The notes: generated by a model from the letters alone, not told the origin. A DNA stretch of 64,000 nt from Streptomyces candidus (GCF_014207445.1 NZ_JACHEM010000015.1:62001-126000); one strand, 5' to 3'; positions 1 to 8,531 are shown, counted from the first letter of the stretch. Numbers and translations: made by a program.

Positions 1-1
1 C

Positions 2-607
2 CTCGCCCCCACCGGCGACGCCCGGTACAAGGCGGTCCGCGACGGCTACGCCGCCCTCGTCACCGACCTGTGCAGGGTGCTGCACGCCGCCCGCAAGACG
101 TGCGCGGTCGCCGTCACCCCCCAGACGGACGGCAGCGGACGCATCTGGGACTATCCGGCGCTCGGCCGGGCCGCCGACCGGGTGCGCATCATGGCGTACA
201 ACCTGCACTGGGAGGGCGGCAGGCCCGGACCGCTGGCCACCCCGCAGTGGTACGACCGGATTCTGACCCGCGCCACCGCCCTCATCCCGCGGGCCAAGAT
301 CGAGATGGCGCTCCCCGCGTACGGGTGGGACTGGACGACCGGCGGCGCGACCAAGCACGTCACCTGGAAGGAGGCGGAGGCGCTGCGCAGGCGTACCGGC
401 GCCCCGTACCGCCTGGACCCGGAGTCCGGCTCGCCCCACTTCTCGTACACGGACGCCAACGGGCGCAAGCGCACCGTCTGGTACCAGGACGCACGCGGTG
501 TCGCCGCCCACCTGCCGGTACTGCGCAAGCACGGCGTCAGCCAGACCGGTCTGTGGGCGCTGGGCTTCGAGGACCCGGCGCTTTGGGGGGTACTGGCGCG
601 GGGCTGA
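2..607 (+). CDS. Glycoside hydrolase family 18 protein, C-terminal part (5' end outside window)
   Basis: The open frame enters from the left edge, so only the last 201 codons are visible. They show late-barrel features of a GH18 (chitinase/YaaH-like) fold: the strand motif VRIMAYNLHW, a following TTRA-like helix, KIEMALPAYGWDW, and a closing GVSQTGLWALGFEDPALW. These are the usual MxYD-type strand, the ALPAYG strand and the last tryptophan strand. The catalytic DxxDxDxE strand must lie upstream of the window, so activity cannot be judged. Likely role: a hydrolase of chitin or peptidoglycan-type glycans, but substrate is not determinable here. It ends with TGA at 605-607 and is followed by a short tandem repeat. 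Confidence 0.75.
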   Translation, partial: LAPTGDARYKAVRDGYAALVTDLCRVLHAARKTCAVAVTPQTDGSGRIWDYPALGRAADRVRIMAYNLHWEGGRPGPLATPQWYDRILTRATALIPRAKIEMALPAYGWDWTTGGATKHVTWKEAEALRRRTGAPYRLDPESGSPHFSYTDANGRKRTVWYQDARGVAAHLPVLRKHGVSQTGLWALGFEDPALWGVLARG

Positions 608-624
608 CCGTATGTCAGCATCCG

Positions 625-672
625 CATGTCCTCATGTCCTCATGTCCTCATGTCCTCATGTCCTCATGTCCG
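625..672. repeat. Octamer tandem repeat, six copies
   Basis: Six head-to-tail copies of CATGTCCT, the last ending in CG instead of CT, begin 17 bases after the GH18 stop codon. The repeat fills most of the gap to the convergent alpha/beta hydrolase gene. It looks like slipped-strand expansion. It has no dyad symmetry, so it is not a terminator. Confidence 0.9.
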
Positions 673-722
673 GACAGGGCGGCCGGCCCCCTCCGGAGGG
701 AACGGGTTGCTCGGATCACGGA

Positions 723-1418
723 TCAGATCCAGCCATCCAGCGACGACATGAATCTGTCGAAGTCGTCGCGCTGGATGGTGTGGCCCGCACCCTTGACCGT
801 CCGGACCTCGAAGCCGCGCGCACGCAACAGCGCGGCCCGTTCCTCGTTGATGATCAGGCTCGGGTCGGCCAACTGCACCAGGGACGGCACCACCGCGGTC
901 CGGGGCAGCAGGTCGCGCTCCACGAGCGCAGCCAGGCCGAGCGCGGAAGCCTCGTCCCAGAGCGCCAGCGTCGCCACCTCGACATCGACGTCCTCGGCGT
1001 CCCAGCGCGGGTTCATCGCCGCGATGTGCGCCCTGGGGACCGACTTGAACTCGGCGAAGGCCTCGGGGCCGACGCCTCCGGGCAGTTCCAGGTGCCAGGC
1101 CGGGTCGGAGTACACCGCGCGCTTCGGGCGCAGCCGGTCCACGGCGAGAGAGAGCGTGAGCCCGCCCAACGAGTGTCCGAGGGCGAGTTCGGCGCCCGCC
1201 GGAAGGGTCTCCGCGAGGTCGTCCGCGAAGGCCTCCGGCGTGTACGCGTCGCCGCGCCCGCTGAGGCCGTGGCCGCGCAGGTCGACGGCGATGACGCGGT
1301 AGCCCTTGCCGGCCAGCGCGGGACCGACGGTCCGCCACGCGCGGTGGTCGGCCATGATCCCGTGGATCAGGAGGGCGATGCGGTCGCCCTCGCCCCAGGT
1401 GTGGGTGTGCAGCTGCAC
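723..1418 (-). CDS. Alpha/beta fold hydrolase
   Basis: A 231-residue single-domain alpha/beta hydrolase. The oxyanion-hole segment HGIMADHRAW is at about 19-28, the nucleophile elbow GHSLGG at 81-86 (Ser83), and the catalytic His in GAGHTIQRDD at about 213. DLRGHGLS at 46-53 is the usual strand-4 landmark. There is no signal peptide, so it should be cytoplasmic. The start is GTG with a modest AAAGG upstream. The substrate is unknown; esterase or epoxide-hydrolase-like roles are both possible. It lies convergent to the GH18 gene and upstream of it is the tail of the MFS gene on the same strand (150 nt gap). Confidence 0.85.
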   Translation of the reverse strand: MQLHTHTWGEGDRIALLIHGIMADHRAWRTVGPALAGKGYRVIAVDLRGHGLSGRGDAYTPEAFADDLAETLPAGAELALGHSLGGLTLSLAVDRLRPKRAVYSDPAWHLELPGGVGPEAFAEFKSVPRAHIAAMNPRWDAEDVDVEVATLALWDEASALGLAALVERDLLPRTAVVPSLVQLADPSLIINEERAALLRARGFEVRTVKGAGHTIQRDDFDRFMSSLDGWI

Positions 1419-1568
1419 GACGGTGCCTTTCTGGACGGTGTGTGCGGGGCGGCAAAGCCGTCCCGTGGCGTATGTGGTGGCTCTGTGGCCGGCCCGCGGA
1501 TGCGATGGCAGGCGCTTGGATTCTGCCGACCGGCCCGGCGGCCCGGATCAGCCGGGTGGTCGGGCGGT

Positions 1569-2819
1569 TCAGCGGACGGTACGGATGGGACGCACCGCGA
1601 GGGCGCCCAGCAGCGAGAGGACCGCCGCGACCAGGAAGAGCGCGGTGTAGCCGCCGGTGGCCTGGACGACGAGCCCGGCGATGAACGGGGCGGCGATCTG
1701 TGGCCCCGCGTTGGCGACGTTGAGGATGCCCATGTCGCGGGCGGCGTCCTCGGACTTCGGCAGCACCATCGTCACCAGGGCGGTGTCCACGGCCATGTAG
1801 CAGCCGAAGCCCAGTCCGTTGACGGCGCCGAAGAGCAGCATCGCGGTCCAGCTCGTCGAGACCGCCGGGAAGATCATCGCGACGGCGGCCAGCAGCGCCG
1901 AGACGCCCACGAAGAGCTTGCGACGGTCGTACTTGTCGGACAGCCAGCCGCCGAGAACCGTGGAGACCACCGAGGCGGCCGCGTTGACCATGGTCAGGAT
2001 CGCCGCGGCCGTCGGCGGGCCAAGGCCCGCGGGCAGGTCGGTGTGGTCCTGGAGGATGTACAGCTGGAAGCCGAGGACCGCGAAATAACCGAGGATGAGC
2101 AGCGCGCGTCCGATGAACGCCCAGCGGAAGTCGTGGTGCGCCAGGGCGCTCGCGAAGGAGGCGATCTGCTGCTTCAAGGGCAGCGGGGCCTTGCCGGGAC
2201 GGCGCTCCTCACGGGCGCAGCCGGTGAACAGTACGGCGGCCGCGGCCACCAATGCGCCGAACACCAGATATCCGGTGCGGTAGTTGTCGGAGAAGGCGGC
2301 GCCGATCAGCGCGCCGATCGTGGAGCCGATGGGTATGCCCAGCCCGACGGCGGCGGAGGCCCTGCCGCGCGAGGCGATCGGAACGCGGTCCGGAACGACG
2401 GAAGTCAGAGCCGCCTGGTAGAAGTTCATCGCGGCCTGGCCCAGGCACCAGACGAGTGTCACCAGCAGCACGGTGTCGACGCTGCCCAGCAGGGCCATCA
2501 CGGCGAGGGCGCCGATGCCGCCGCCGAGGATCCACGGGTTGCGGCGTCCGGACCGGTCGGACAGGGCGCCCGCTATCGGGTTGAAGAGCGTGGCGAAGAT
2601 CGCCGAGACGCCGGAGACCACGGTCATGTTGCCGACCTTGTTCGCCGGGTCGATGTTCGCGATCTGAAGAGCCATCACGAAGCCGGGTACGCCGATGTAG
2701 AGCGCGTACATGACGGTGTTGCCCACGAGCAGCAGCGGCAGCAGCCCTCGGGTCGGGTGGTACGCCTTGGCGGAGTCGGTACCGGCTGCTGCGCCGGTAC
2801 CGGGGGAGGAAAGGGCCAC
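1569..2819 (-). CDS. MFS transporter, probable drug or sugar exporter
   Basis: A 416-residue major facilitator with about 12 hydrophobic segments. MFS motif A appears twice, as GALSDRSGRRNPW in the first half and GGWLSDKYDRRKLF in the second, marking the two six-helix bundles. I chose the GTG at 2819 because GGAGGG lies six bases before it. An in-frame extension up to 2927 would run through the operator region and has no hydrophobic or conserved content. It is divergent from a LacI-type regulator, and two palindromic boxes sit between them, so it is probably that regulator's target. LacI control suggests a sugar-like ligand, but the fold alone does not say whether it imports or exports. Confidence 0.88.
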   Translation of the reverse strand: MALSSPGTGAAAGTDSAKAYHPTRGLLPLLLVGNTVMYALYIGVPGFVMALQIANIDPANKVGNMTVVSGVSAIFATLFNPIAGALSDRSGRRNPWILGGGIGALAVMALLGSVDTVLLVTLVWCLGQAAMNFYQAALTSVVPDRVPIASRGRASAAVGLGIPIGSTIGALIGAAFSDNYRTGYLVFGALVAAAAVLFTGCAREERRPGKAPLPLKQQIASFASALAHHDFRWAFIGRALLILGYFAVLGFQLYILQDHTDLPAGLGPPTAAAILTMVNAAASVVSTVLGGWLSDKYDRRKLFVGVSALLAAVAMIFPAVSTSWTAMLLFGAVNGLGFGCYMAVDTALVTMVLPKSEDAARDMGILNVANAGPQIAAPFIAGLVVQATGGYTALFLVAAVLSLLGALAVRPIRTVR

Positions 2820-2913
2820 GCTGCCCTCCAGGGTGAAGTGAAGACGCCGACGGGACGGGAGGAACTCCGCCGCGGGCTGCCCAAGGGGTGCGCCGCAGCG
2901 TTTCAAGTGCGAG

Positions 2914-2940
2914 GTGACACGTGTCACTGACGCGTGTCAC
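2914..2940. promoter_or_regulatory. Double palindromic operator between MFS and LacI genes
   Basis: GTGACACGTGTCAC at 2914-2927 is a perfect 14-base palindrome. It is directly followed by TGACGCGTGTCA at 2928-2939, the same motif with one imperfect half. Central-CG palindromes of this size are typical LacI-family operators. The position, between divergent genes and just upstream of the chosen MFS start, fits autoregulation plus control of the transporter. Confidence 0.7.
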
Positions 2941-3011
2941 GCTTTGTAGCACCGAATTCCGGCCAACCGCCAGACCCCGGGGCGCACGCGTCTGGAAGGA
3001 TGCCGAACGCG

Positions 3012-4034
3012 ATGAGCCAGTCACCGAAGAAGTCAGCCGACCAGACCGTCCCCACCAGCACCGATGTCGCACGCCTGGCCGGAGTTTCACGCGCCACCGT
3101 GTCGTACGTGCTGAACAACACCTCGGCCGTACGGATCAGCGAGCCGACCCGTCGACGGGTCCGTGCGGCGGCCGAGGAACTCGGTTACGTCCCGCACGCG
3201 GCCGCGCGCAGCCTGCGCGCCGGGCACACCCGTATGGTCCTGCTCCCGACGGCGCACATCCCCGTCGGGCCGCTCTACGGCACGTTCTTCAACGAACTGC
3301 ACTGGGCGCTGCGCGACCTCGACTACACGGTCGTGCAGTACGGCAGCCTCGGTCTCACCGGTGACGAGGCGGCCCGTGCCTGGGCCGAACTGCGGCCGGT
3401 CGCCGTTGTCTCGCTCGGCGAGATCACCCTGAACCCGCGCGGTGTGCAGCTCCTCAAGAGGTCGGGGGCGAAGGCGGTTGTCACCCTCGGCGCGCAACGC
3501 GTCGAGGGCGCGCACTCGTTGGTGATGGACCAGCGTGAGGTCGGCATCGCCGCCGCCGGGCATCTGCTGGAGCGCGGGCACCGCAGGATCGGCGCCGTGG
3601 TACCGGAGGAACCCGGTCTGGAGATCTTCTCCAAGCCGCGGCTGGCGGGCCTGCGCAAGGCGGTCACCGGCACCGGGGCCACCGTCGAGCCGCTGGCCAT
3701 GCGCTACGACGAGGAGTCGGCCGCCGCGCTGGCGGCCCGCTGGCGCGACCTCGCTCTGGACGCGGTGTTCGCGTACAACGACGAGTACGCCCAGCTCCTC
3801 ATGAGGGCGCTCCAGGACGCCGGCGTCGACGTGCCGGGCCACACCGCCGTCATGGGCGCCGACAACCTCCTCATGGGCAAGCTCCTGCGCCCCCGCCTCA
3901 GCACGGTGCAGCTGGAGCTGCCGCCCGGCCAGTACCTCGCGGACCTCATCGACCGGCTCGTGCGGCATCCGTCGGAGGATGTGGAGGACAGCGGCCTGAT
4001 GGGCGCGTACGCGGTGCCCCGCGAATCGAGCTGA
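3012..4034 (+). CDS. LacI family transcriptional regulator
   Basis: About 340 residues. The N-terminal helix-turn-helix at 17-36 reads TDVARLAGVSRATVSYVLNN, with the hinge helix HAAARSLR near 60-68. A periplasmic-binding-protein-like ligand domain fills the rest (for example LAGLRKAV, AVFAYNDEYA and VMGADN). The start is ambiguous: ATG at 3012 has GGAAGGA 11 bases upstream, while ATG at 3000 overlaps that Shine-Dalgarno sequence, so 3012 is preferred. It is divergent from the MFS transporter and probably represses it through the palindromes at 2914-2940. The inducer is not predictable from sequence. Confidence 0.9.
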   Translation: MSQSPKKSADQTVPTSTDVARLAGVSRATVSYVLNNTSAVRISEPTRRRVRAAAEELGYVPHAAARSLRAGHTRMVLLPTAHIPVGPLYGTFFNELHWALRDLDYTVVQYGSLGLTGDEAARAWAELRPVAVVSLGEITLNPRGVQLLKRSGAKAVVTLGAQRVEGAHSLVMDQREVGIAAAGHLLERGHRRIGAVVPEEPGLEIFSKPRLAGLRKAVTGTGATVEPLAMRYDEESAAALAARWRDLALDAVFAYNDEYAQLLMRALQDAGVDVPGHTAVMGADNLLMGKLLRPRLSTVQLELPPGQYLADLIDRLVRHPSEDVEDSGLMGAYAVPRESS

Positions 4035-4189
4035 CACCCCTGTGCCCCGTCCCAACGTTGGAGCGTGTGCCCCGTCCGCCGTTGACAGCCGACGGGACGC
4101 GCCACAGACTCGGACGCGGGCGATCAAGGGGGGTTGGTGCCGCCGGCGGGAGCCCGGTCCGAACGCCCTTGAACCCCAGGAGAGTGGCG

Positions 4190-5386
4190 ATGCCCGCGAG
4201 CATCCGTGACGTCTACGTCGTCGACGCCGTCCGCACGCCGATCGGCAAGTTCGGGGGCGCGCTGTCGGGCGTACGGCCGGACGACCTCGCCGCACACGTG
4301 GTGCGGGAGCTGGTCGGCCGCTCACCGGAGCTCGACCCCGCGCGCATCGACGACGTGTACTTCGGCGACGCCAACGGGGCCGGGGAGGACAACCGGGACG
4401 TGGCCCGCATGGCGGTGCTGCTGGCCGGACTCCCGGTGACCGTGCCCGGCGTCACGGTCAACCGGCTCTGCGGATCGGGACTGGAGGCGGTGATCCAGGC
4501 CGCCCGCGCGATCGCTCTCGGTGACGCGTCCGTGGCGGTCGCAGGCGGTGTCGAGTCGATGTCCCGCGCCCCCTGGGTCCTCCAGAAGCCCGAACGCGCC
4601 TTCCCGGCCGGCCACCAGCAGCTCCACTCGACGACCCTCGGCTGGCGGATGACCAACCCCGCGATGCCCGCCGAGTGGACCGTCCCGCTCGGCGAGGGTG
4701 CCGAACAGGTCGCCGACAAGCACAAGATCGGCCGTGCGGAACAGGACGCCTTCGCCCTCGTCAGCCACCACAAAGCTGCGGCCGCATGGGCCGCGGGGCA
4801 CTACGACGCCGAGGTCGTGCCCTACGAGGGCGTGGCCATGCTCCGTGACGAGTGCATCCGGGAGGCCTCGACGATCGAGACCCTGGCGCGGCTCAAGCCC
4901 GTCTTCCGCACCGACGGCACGGGCACGGTCACCGCGGGCAACTCCTCGCCCCTCAACGACGGGGCGGCGGCCCTGCTGCTCGTCGACGACGCCGGACTGC
5001 GCGCCACCGGCCGCGAACCGCTCGCCCGGATCCGTGCCTCCGCCGTCACCGGCGTCGAACCCCAGCTCTTCGGACTCGGACCGGTCGAGGCGGTCGGCCG
5101 GGCCCTCGGCAAGGCGGGCCGTACCTTCGCCGACCTCACGGTCTTCGAGCTGAACGAGGCGTTCGCCGCGCAGTCCCTCGGCTGCCTCGCCGAATGGCCC
5201 GAGCTGGACCCGGCCGTGGTCAACCCGCGCGGAGGCGCACTCGCCCTCGGGCACCCGCTGGGGGCCTCCGGGGCGCGCCTGGCCGGGGCTGTCGCGCACC
5301 AGCTCGCGGCAGCGGGCTCGGGCACCGGGATCGCCGCCCTGTGCATCGGTGTCGGGCAGGGGCTGGCGCTGGTCCTGGAACGCTGA
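4190..5386 (+). CDS. Acetyl-CoA C-acyltransferase (thiolase), beta-ketoadipyl-CoA type
   Basis: A 398-residue thiolase-fold enzyme that cleaves or forms beta-ketoacyl-CoA. The nucleophilic Cys94 is in VTVNRLCGSGLEAV, the catalytic His in GHPLGASGA (about 355), and the acid/base Cys in ALCIGVGQG (about 385). The phrasing RTPIGKFGGALSGVRPDDLAA and GTVTAGNSSPLNDGAAALL is closest to PcaF/PaaJ-type 3-oxoadipyl-CoA thiolases, which would place it in aromatic catabolism. No other pca or paa genes are nearby, so a general acetyl-CoA acetyltransferase role is also possible. ATG at 4190 was chosen because CAGGAGAG lies six bases upstream. Confidence 0.9.
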   Translation: MPASIRDVYVVDAVRTPIGKFGGALSGVRPDDLAAHVVRELVGRSPELDPARIDDVYFGDANGAGEDNRDVARMAVLLAGLPVTVPGVTVNRLCGSGLEAVIQAARAIALGDASVAVAGGVESMSRAPWVLQKPERAFPAGHQQLHSTTLGWRMTNPAMPAEWTVPLGEGAEQVADKHKIGRAEQDAFALVSHHKAAAAWAAGHYDAEVVPYEGVAMLRDECIREASTIETLARLKPVFRTDGTGTVTAGNSSPLNDGAAALLLVDDAGLRATGREPLARIRASAVTGVEPQLFGLGPVEAVGRALGKAGRTFADLTVFELNEAFAAQSLGCLAEWPELDPAVVNPRGGALALGHPLGASGARLAGAVAHQLAAAGSGTGIAALCIGVGQGLALVLER

Positions 5387-5515
5387 CAGGACCGGGGCGG
5401 CCGACCGCCCGGCGGCCGGGCGGCACACCGCGCTGCCCGGCGGGCCCGCGCACGGACGAGCAGTGCACGCACGGACGCGAGTCACGACGACGGGTGCACG
5501 AGCGCGCGCGTACAG

Positions 5516-5549
5516 GGAAGGGCGCCGCCCGGTGAGGCGGCGCCCTTCC
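5516..5549. terminator. Bidirectional hairpin terminator
   Basis: A perfect 14-bp inverted repeat (arms 5516-5529 and 5536-5549, loop of six) lies between the convergent thiolase and thioredoxin genes. There is no U-tract, as is common in high-GC actinobacteria. Confidence 0.85.
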
Positions 5550-5573
5550 TGGGGCCGGGGGAGGAGCGCGGCG

Positions 5574-5966
5574 TCAGCCTGCCTCCTGCTGCCCGCCCGC
5601 GCCCTCGGTCTGCGCCTTCTCGATCGACGTGCGTACCTCGTCCATGTCCAGGTTGCGGGCCTGGCCGATGATGTCCTCGAGCGCGGCCTCCGGAAGAGCG
5701 CCCGGCTGGGCGAACACCGCGACGTTCTCACGGACGATCATCAGGGTCGGGATCGACTGGATCTCGAAGGCGGCGGCGAGTTCCTGTTGCGCCTCCGTGT
5801 CGACCTTGGCGAAGACCAGGTCCTCGTGACGCTCGGAAGCCCCCTCGTAGACCGGCGCGAACTGACGGCAGGGGCCGCACCACGACGCCCAGAAGTCGAT
5901 CAGGACGAAGTCGTTTTCGGACACTACGCTGTCGAAGTTCTCTTTGGTCAGCTCGACAGTGGCCAT
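5574..5966 (-). CDS. trxA: Thioredoxin
   Basis: A 130-residue cytoplasmic thioredoxin with the active site WCGPC (Cys30 and Cys33) after the strand FVLIDFWAS, and the cis-Pro region IQSIPTLMIV. It reduces protein disulfides and would be recharged by a flavin disulfide reductase. I used ATG at 5966, preceded by AGAGGAG at ideal spacing, rather than the ATG seven codons upstream. A short alanine/glutamine-rich tail follows the fold. It is divergent from a pyridine nucleotide-disulfide oxidoreductase, 126 bp apart, which may be functionally related. Confidence 0.93.
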   Translation of the reverse strand: MATVELTKENFDSVVSENDFVLIDFWASWCGPCRQFAPVYEGASERHEDLVFAKVDTEAQQELAAAFEIQSIPTLMIVRENVAVFAQPGALPEAALEDIIGQARNLDMDEVRTSIEKAQTEGAGGQQEAG

Positions 5967-6092
5967 GGTGTGCTCCTCTTCCGTCATTCAGGACGTCGCC
6001 GTATGCCGCACAACGGCGACCGGCGGCGCCCTATTCCGTCGGTGCCCCTTCCCCTGTGGTCCCCGCGCACACCACCGAGCAGACTGTGTTTC

Positions 6093-7547
6093 ATGACATC
6101 CGACACAGACAGCGGCACGGACCGCGGGGCCCTTGAGTACGACGTGGTGGTGCTGGGCGCCGGCCCGGTGGGGGAGAACGTCGCCGACCGGGCGCGCGCG
6201 GCCGGGCTGAGCGTGGCAATCGTGGAGTCCGAACTGATCGGCGGGGAGTGCTCCTACTGGGCGTGCATGCCCAGCAAGGCCCTGCTGCGGCCGGTCACCG
6301 CACGGGCCGACGCCCGCCGCGTCCCCGGACTGCAGCAGTCCGTCCAGGGGCCGCTGGACGTCCCCGCGGTCCTCGCCCACCGCGACTACTACACCTCGAA
6401 CTGGCAGGACGACGGCCAGGTGGACTGGCTGAAGTCGATCGACGTGACGATCCACCGCGGACACGGCCGCCTGACGGGCCCCCGAAGGGTCACCGTGACC
6501 GCGCCCGACGGCGCGCGCACGACACTCACCGCCCGGCACGCCGTCGCCGTCTGCACCGGCAGCCGGGCGGTCGTCCCGGACCTGCCCGGCATCGCGGACG
6601 CCGCACCGTGGACGAGCCGGGAGGCGACCAGCGCCAAGGAGGCCCCCGGCCGACTGGTCGTCGTCGGCGGGGGCGTGGTGGGCGTGGAGATGGCCACCGC
6701 CTGGCAGGCGCTCGGCTCCCGGGTGACCGTGCTCGTGCGGGGGGAGGGTCTCCTGCCGAAGATGGAACCCTTCGTGGGCGAACACGTCGCCGCCGCCCTG
6801 ACGGAGGCGGGCGCGACCGTACGCACCGGAGCGTCGGTCGCGGCGGTGGACCGTGACGGCACGGGCCTGACGGTCACCCTGGAGGGCGGAGAGCAGCTCC
6901 GGGCCGACGAGATCCTCTTCGCCGTGGGCCGCGCCCCCAGGACCGACGACATCGGCCTGGACACGGTCGGACTCAAGCCGGGAACCTGGCTGTCCGTCGA
7001 CGACAGCTGCCGGGTCACGGACGTGGACGGCGACTGGCTGTACGCGGTGGGCGACGTCAACCACCGGGCGCTGCTCACCCACCAGGGCAAGTACCAGGCG
7101 CGACTGGCGGGCGACGCGATCGGCGCGCGCGCCCTGGGCCGTCCCGTCGACGACACGCCCTGGGGTGCGCACGCGGCGACCGCCGACCACGCCGCCGTCC
7201 CCCAGGTGGTCTTCGCCGACCCGGAGGCGGGTTCCGTCGGCCTCACCCTGGCCGAGGCGGAGCGCACCGGCCGCCGGGTGCGGGCCGTCGACTACGACAT
7301 GGCCTCGGTCGCCGGAGCCGGCCTGTACGCCGACGGTTACCGGGGGCGCGCCCGCATGGTCGTCGACCTCGACACCGAAACGCTCCTCGGGGTCACCTTC
7401 GTGGGCCCCGCCGTCAGTGAACTGGTGCACTCCGCGACGGTGGCGGTGGTGGGCGAGGTGCCCCTGTCACGGCTGTGGCACGCGGTCCCGTCGTACCCGA
7501 CGGTCAGCGAGGTGTGGCTGCGACTGCTGGAGACGTACCGCGGTTGA
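6093..7547 (+). CDS. FAD-dependent pyridine nucleotide-disulfide oxidoreductase
   Basis: A 484-residue class I flavoprotein disulfide reductase of the lipoamide dehydrogenase/mercuric reductase/glutathione reductase fold. The N-terminal FAD site is VVVLGAGPVGENVA (about 18-31). The redox-active CX4C pair is GECSYWACMPSK (Cys53 and Cys58). A second Rossmann site is VVVGGGVVGVEMA, followed by YAVGDVN (FAD motif) and a C-terminal dimerisation domain. The C-terminal His-x4-Glu expected for dihydrolipoamide dehydrogenase is replaced by HAVPSYPTVSEVW, which keeps His and Glu at about that spacing. The ATG at 6093 lies about seven bases after a weak CAGACT box, suggesting a very short leader. Its substrate is not known. 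Confidence 0.9.
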   Translation: MTSDTDSGTDRGALEYDVVVLGAGPVGENVADRARAAGLSVAIVESELIGGECSYWACMPSKALLRPVTARADARRVPGLQQSVQGPLDVPAVLAHRDYYTSNWQDDGQVDWLKSIDVTIHRGHGRLTGPRRVTVTAPDGARTTLTARHAVAVCTGSRAVVPDLPGIADAAPWTSREATSAKEAPGRLVVVGGGVVGVEMATAWQALGSRVTVLVRGEGLLPKMEPFVGEHVAAALTEAGATVRTGASVAAVDRDGTGLTVTLEGGEQLRADEILFAVGRAPRTDDIGLDTVGLKPGTWLSVDDSCRVTDVDGDWLYAVGDVNHRALLTHQGKYQARLAGDAIGARALGRPVDDTPWGAHAATADHAAVPQVVFADPEAGSVGLTLAEAERTGRRVRAVDYDMASVAGAGLYADGYRGRARMVVDLDTETLLGVTFVGPAVSELVHSATVAVVGEVPLSRLWHAVPSYPTVSEVWLRLLETYRG

Positions 7548-7987
7548 ACACCGGCGGCGGCGGGGCGAAGGCGCGGTACGGCTCGAAGGGTCCCGCCCCG
7601 TCGTTGGACCGGAGGCGTCGGCGGAGCCGGGCGCGGTCCGCCACCCCGGAGGGGCAGGACGTCATCTCAGGCATCCGGCACCGGGCTCGCCCATGTGTTT
7701 CGTCGGCGCACGAGCGGCTCCCCGCACCCGCCCCGGCGCGGATGCCGACCGTGGGTGAACCGGCACACCCTTCCGGGCGTTCAGGTGAGGGGAAGGGAGA
7801 TCCCGGGCCCGCGTACGAGCTGTTCCACGAAGCCGTGCCGGTGATCGGGGTGGAGAACTCTTCCGCAGACCCAGAAGACCAGTTGCGCTGCTGAGCGGCG
7901 GACTGGACATTCCACATTGTGCCCAGGAGCAGGAAGAGCGGTTGTTCTTCCTGCTCCTCGGCCTGCCTGTCGAGCAAGGAGCTCATC
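7548..7987. other. 440-nt gap with no convincing gene
   Basis: Open frames exist on both strands but none has a Shine-Dalgarno sequence, a recognisable domain or sensible composition. The last 70 bases carry a strong inverted repeat before the cupin gene (separate entry). The remainder shows no clear promoter or RNA gene. Confidence 0.6.
7925..7958 (+). promoter_or_regulatory. 13-bp inverted repeat upstream of cupin gene
   Basis: AGGAGCAGGAAGA at 7925-7937 and its exact complement at 7946-7958 are separated by eight bases. The element ends 29 bases before the cupin ATG. It could be an operator or a leader hairpin. Its purine-rich arm also resembles a ribosome-binding site that would be buried in the fold. 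Confidence 0.6.
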
Positions 7988-8443
7988 ATGCTGGATCGTC
8001 GCTCTCTCCTGCGGACCAGTGGCGTGGCGGCAGCCGGCGCGCTCGGTGCCGCCGCCTTCGCCTCGGCTGCCGAGGCGTCCTCCGGGCCGTCCTCCGGACA
8101 TCACCCGTCCGTTCCCGACCCGACCGAAGGCGTGACGCGCACCCTGCTTCAGGAGAACCCCTCGCCCGCGAAGGGCTGGAAGACCGTGCAGACACTCGTC
8201 GAGATACCCCGGCGCAGGCAGTCCGGGCGCCACAGCCACCCCGGAGTGGAGGTCGGATACATCGTCCGGGGCGACGTACTGATGGAGTTCGACGACGGCA
8301 GCACGGTACGGCTCCGCACCGGCGACCCCTTCTTCATCCCCTCGGACACGGTCCACAACGCCCGCAACATCGGGAAGGTGACCACGGTGATGCTGTCCAC
8401 CTATGTCGTCGACGAGACCAAGCCGCTGGTGACCAAGCACTAG
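7988..8443 (+). CDS. Secreted cupin domain protein
   Basis: A 151-residue protein with an N-terminal signal starting MLDRRSLLRTSG, a twin-arginine-like motif, followed by an alanine-rich core to about residue 30 ending near ASAAEA. One cupin barrel follows: motif 1 gives HSHPGVEVGY (His82, His84, Glu88) and GDPFFIPSDTVHNARN is motif 2 with its metal-binding His. A Tat route would fit export of a folded metalloprotein, but the signal could also be Sec type. Single-domain cupins are often dioxygenases, isomerases or sensors, so no specific reaction is assigned. AAGGAG lies just upstream of ATG. Confidence 0.85.
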   Translation: MLDRRSLLRTSGVAAAGALGAAAFASAAEASSGPSSGHHPSVPDPTEGVTRTLLQENPSPAKGWKTVQTLVEIPRRRQSGRHSHPGVEVGYIVRGDVLMEFDDGSTVRLRTGDPFFIPSDTVHNARNIGKVTTVMLSTYVVDETKPLVTKH

Positions 8444-8531
8444 CCGAGGCCGCGTCCCTGCACCACGAGCCCGAGGAGTGAACGGGCCGGCCAGGAGGGC
8501 GGCAGCGGCAACGTGGCAGGCCTCCTGGTCC

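Noticed and set aside
625..672. Octamer repeat as a CRISPR array
   Set aside because: Units are contiguous 8-mers without spacers and there are no cas genes.
498..2930. An 810-codon open frame on the plus strand across the hydrolase and MFS genes
   Set aside because: It is antisense to two genes with clear motifs and its translation is low-complexity Arg/Gly/Ala.
5349..6092. In-frame extension upstream of the flavin oxidoreductase
   Set aside because: It runs antisense through the thioredoxin gene and the terminator, and the FAD motif sits correctly after the ATG at 6093.
7504..7989. A minus-strand open frame in the 7.5-8.0 kb gap
   Set aside because: No ribosome-binding site, no recognisable domain, and it overlaps the ends of genes on both sides.
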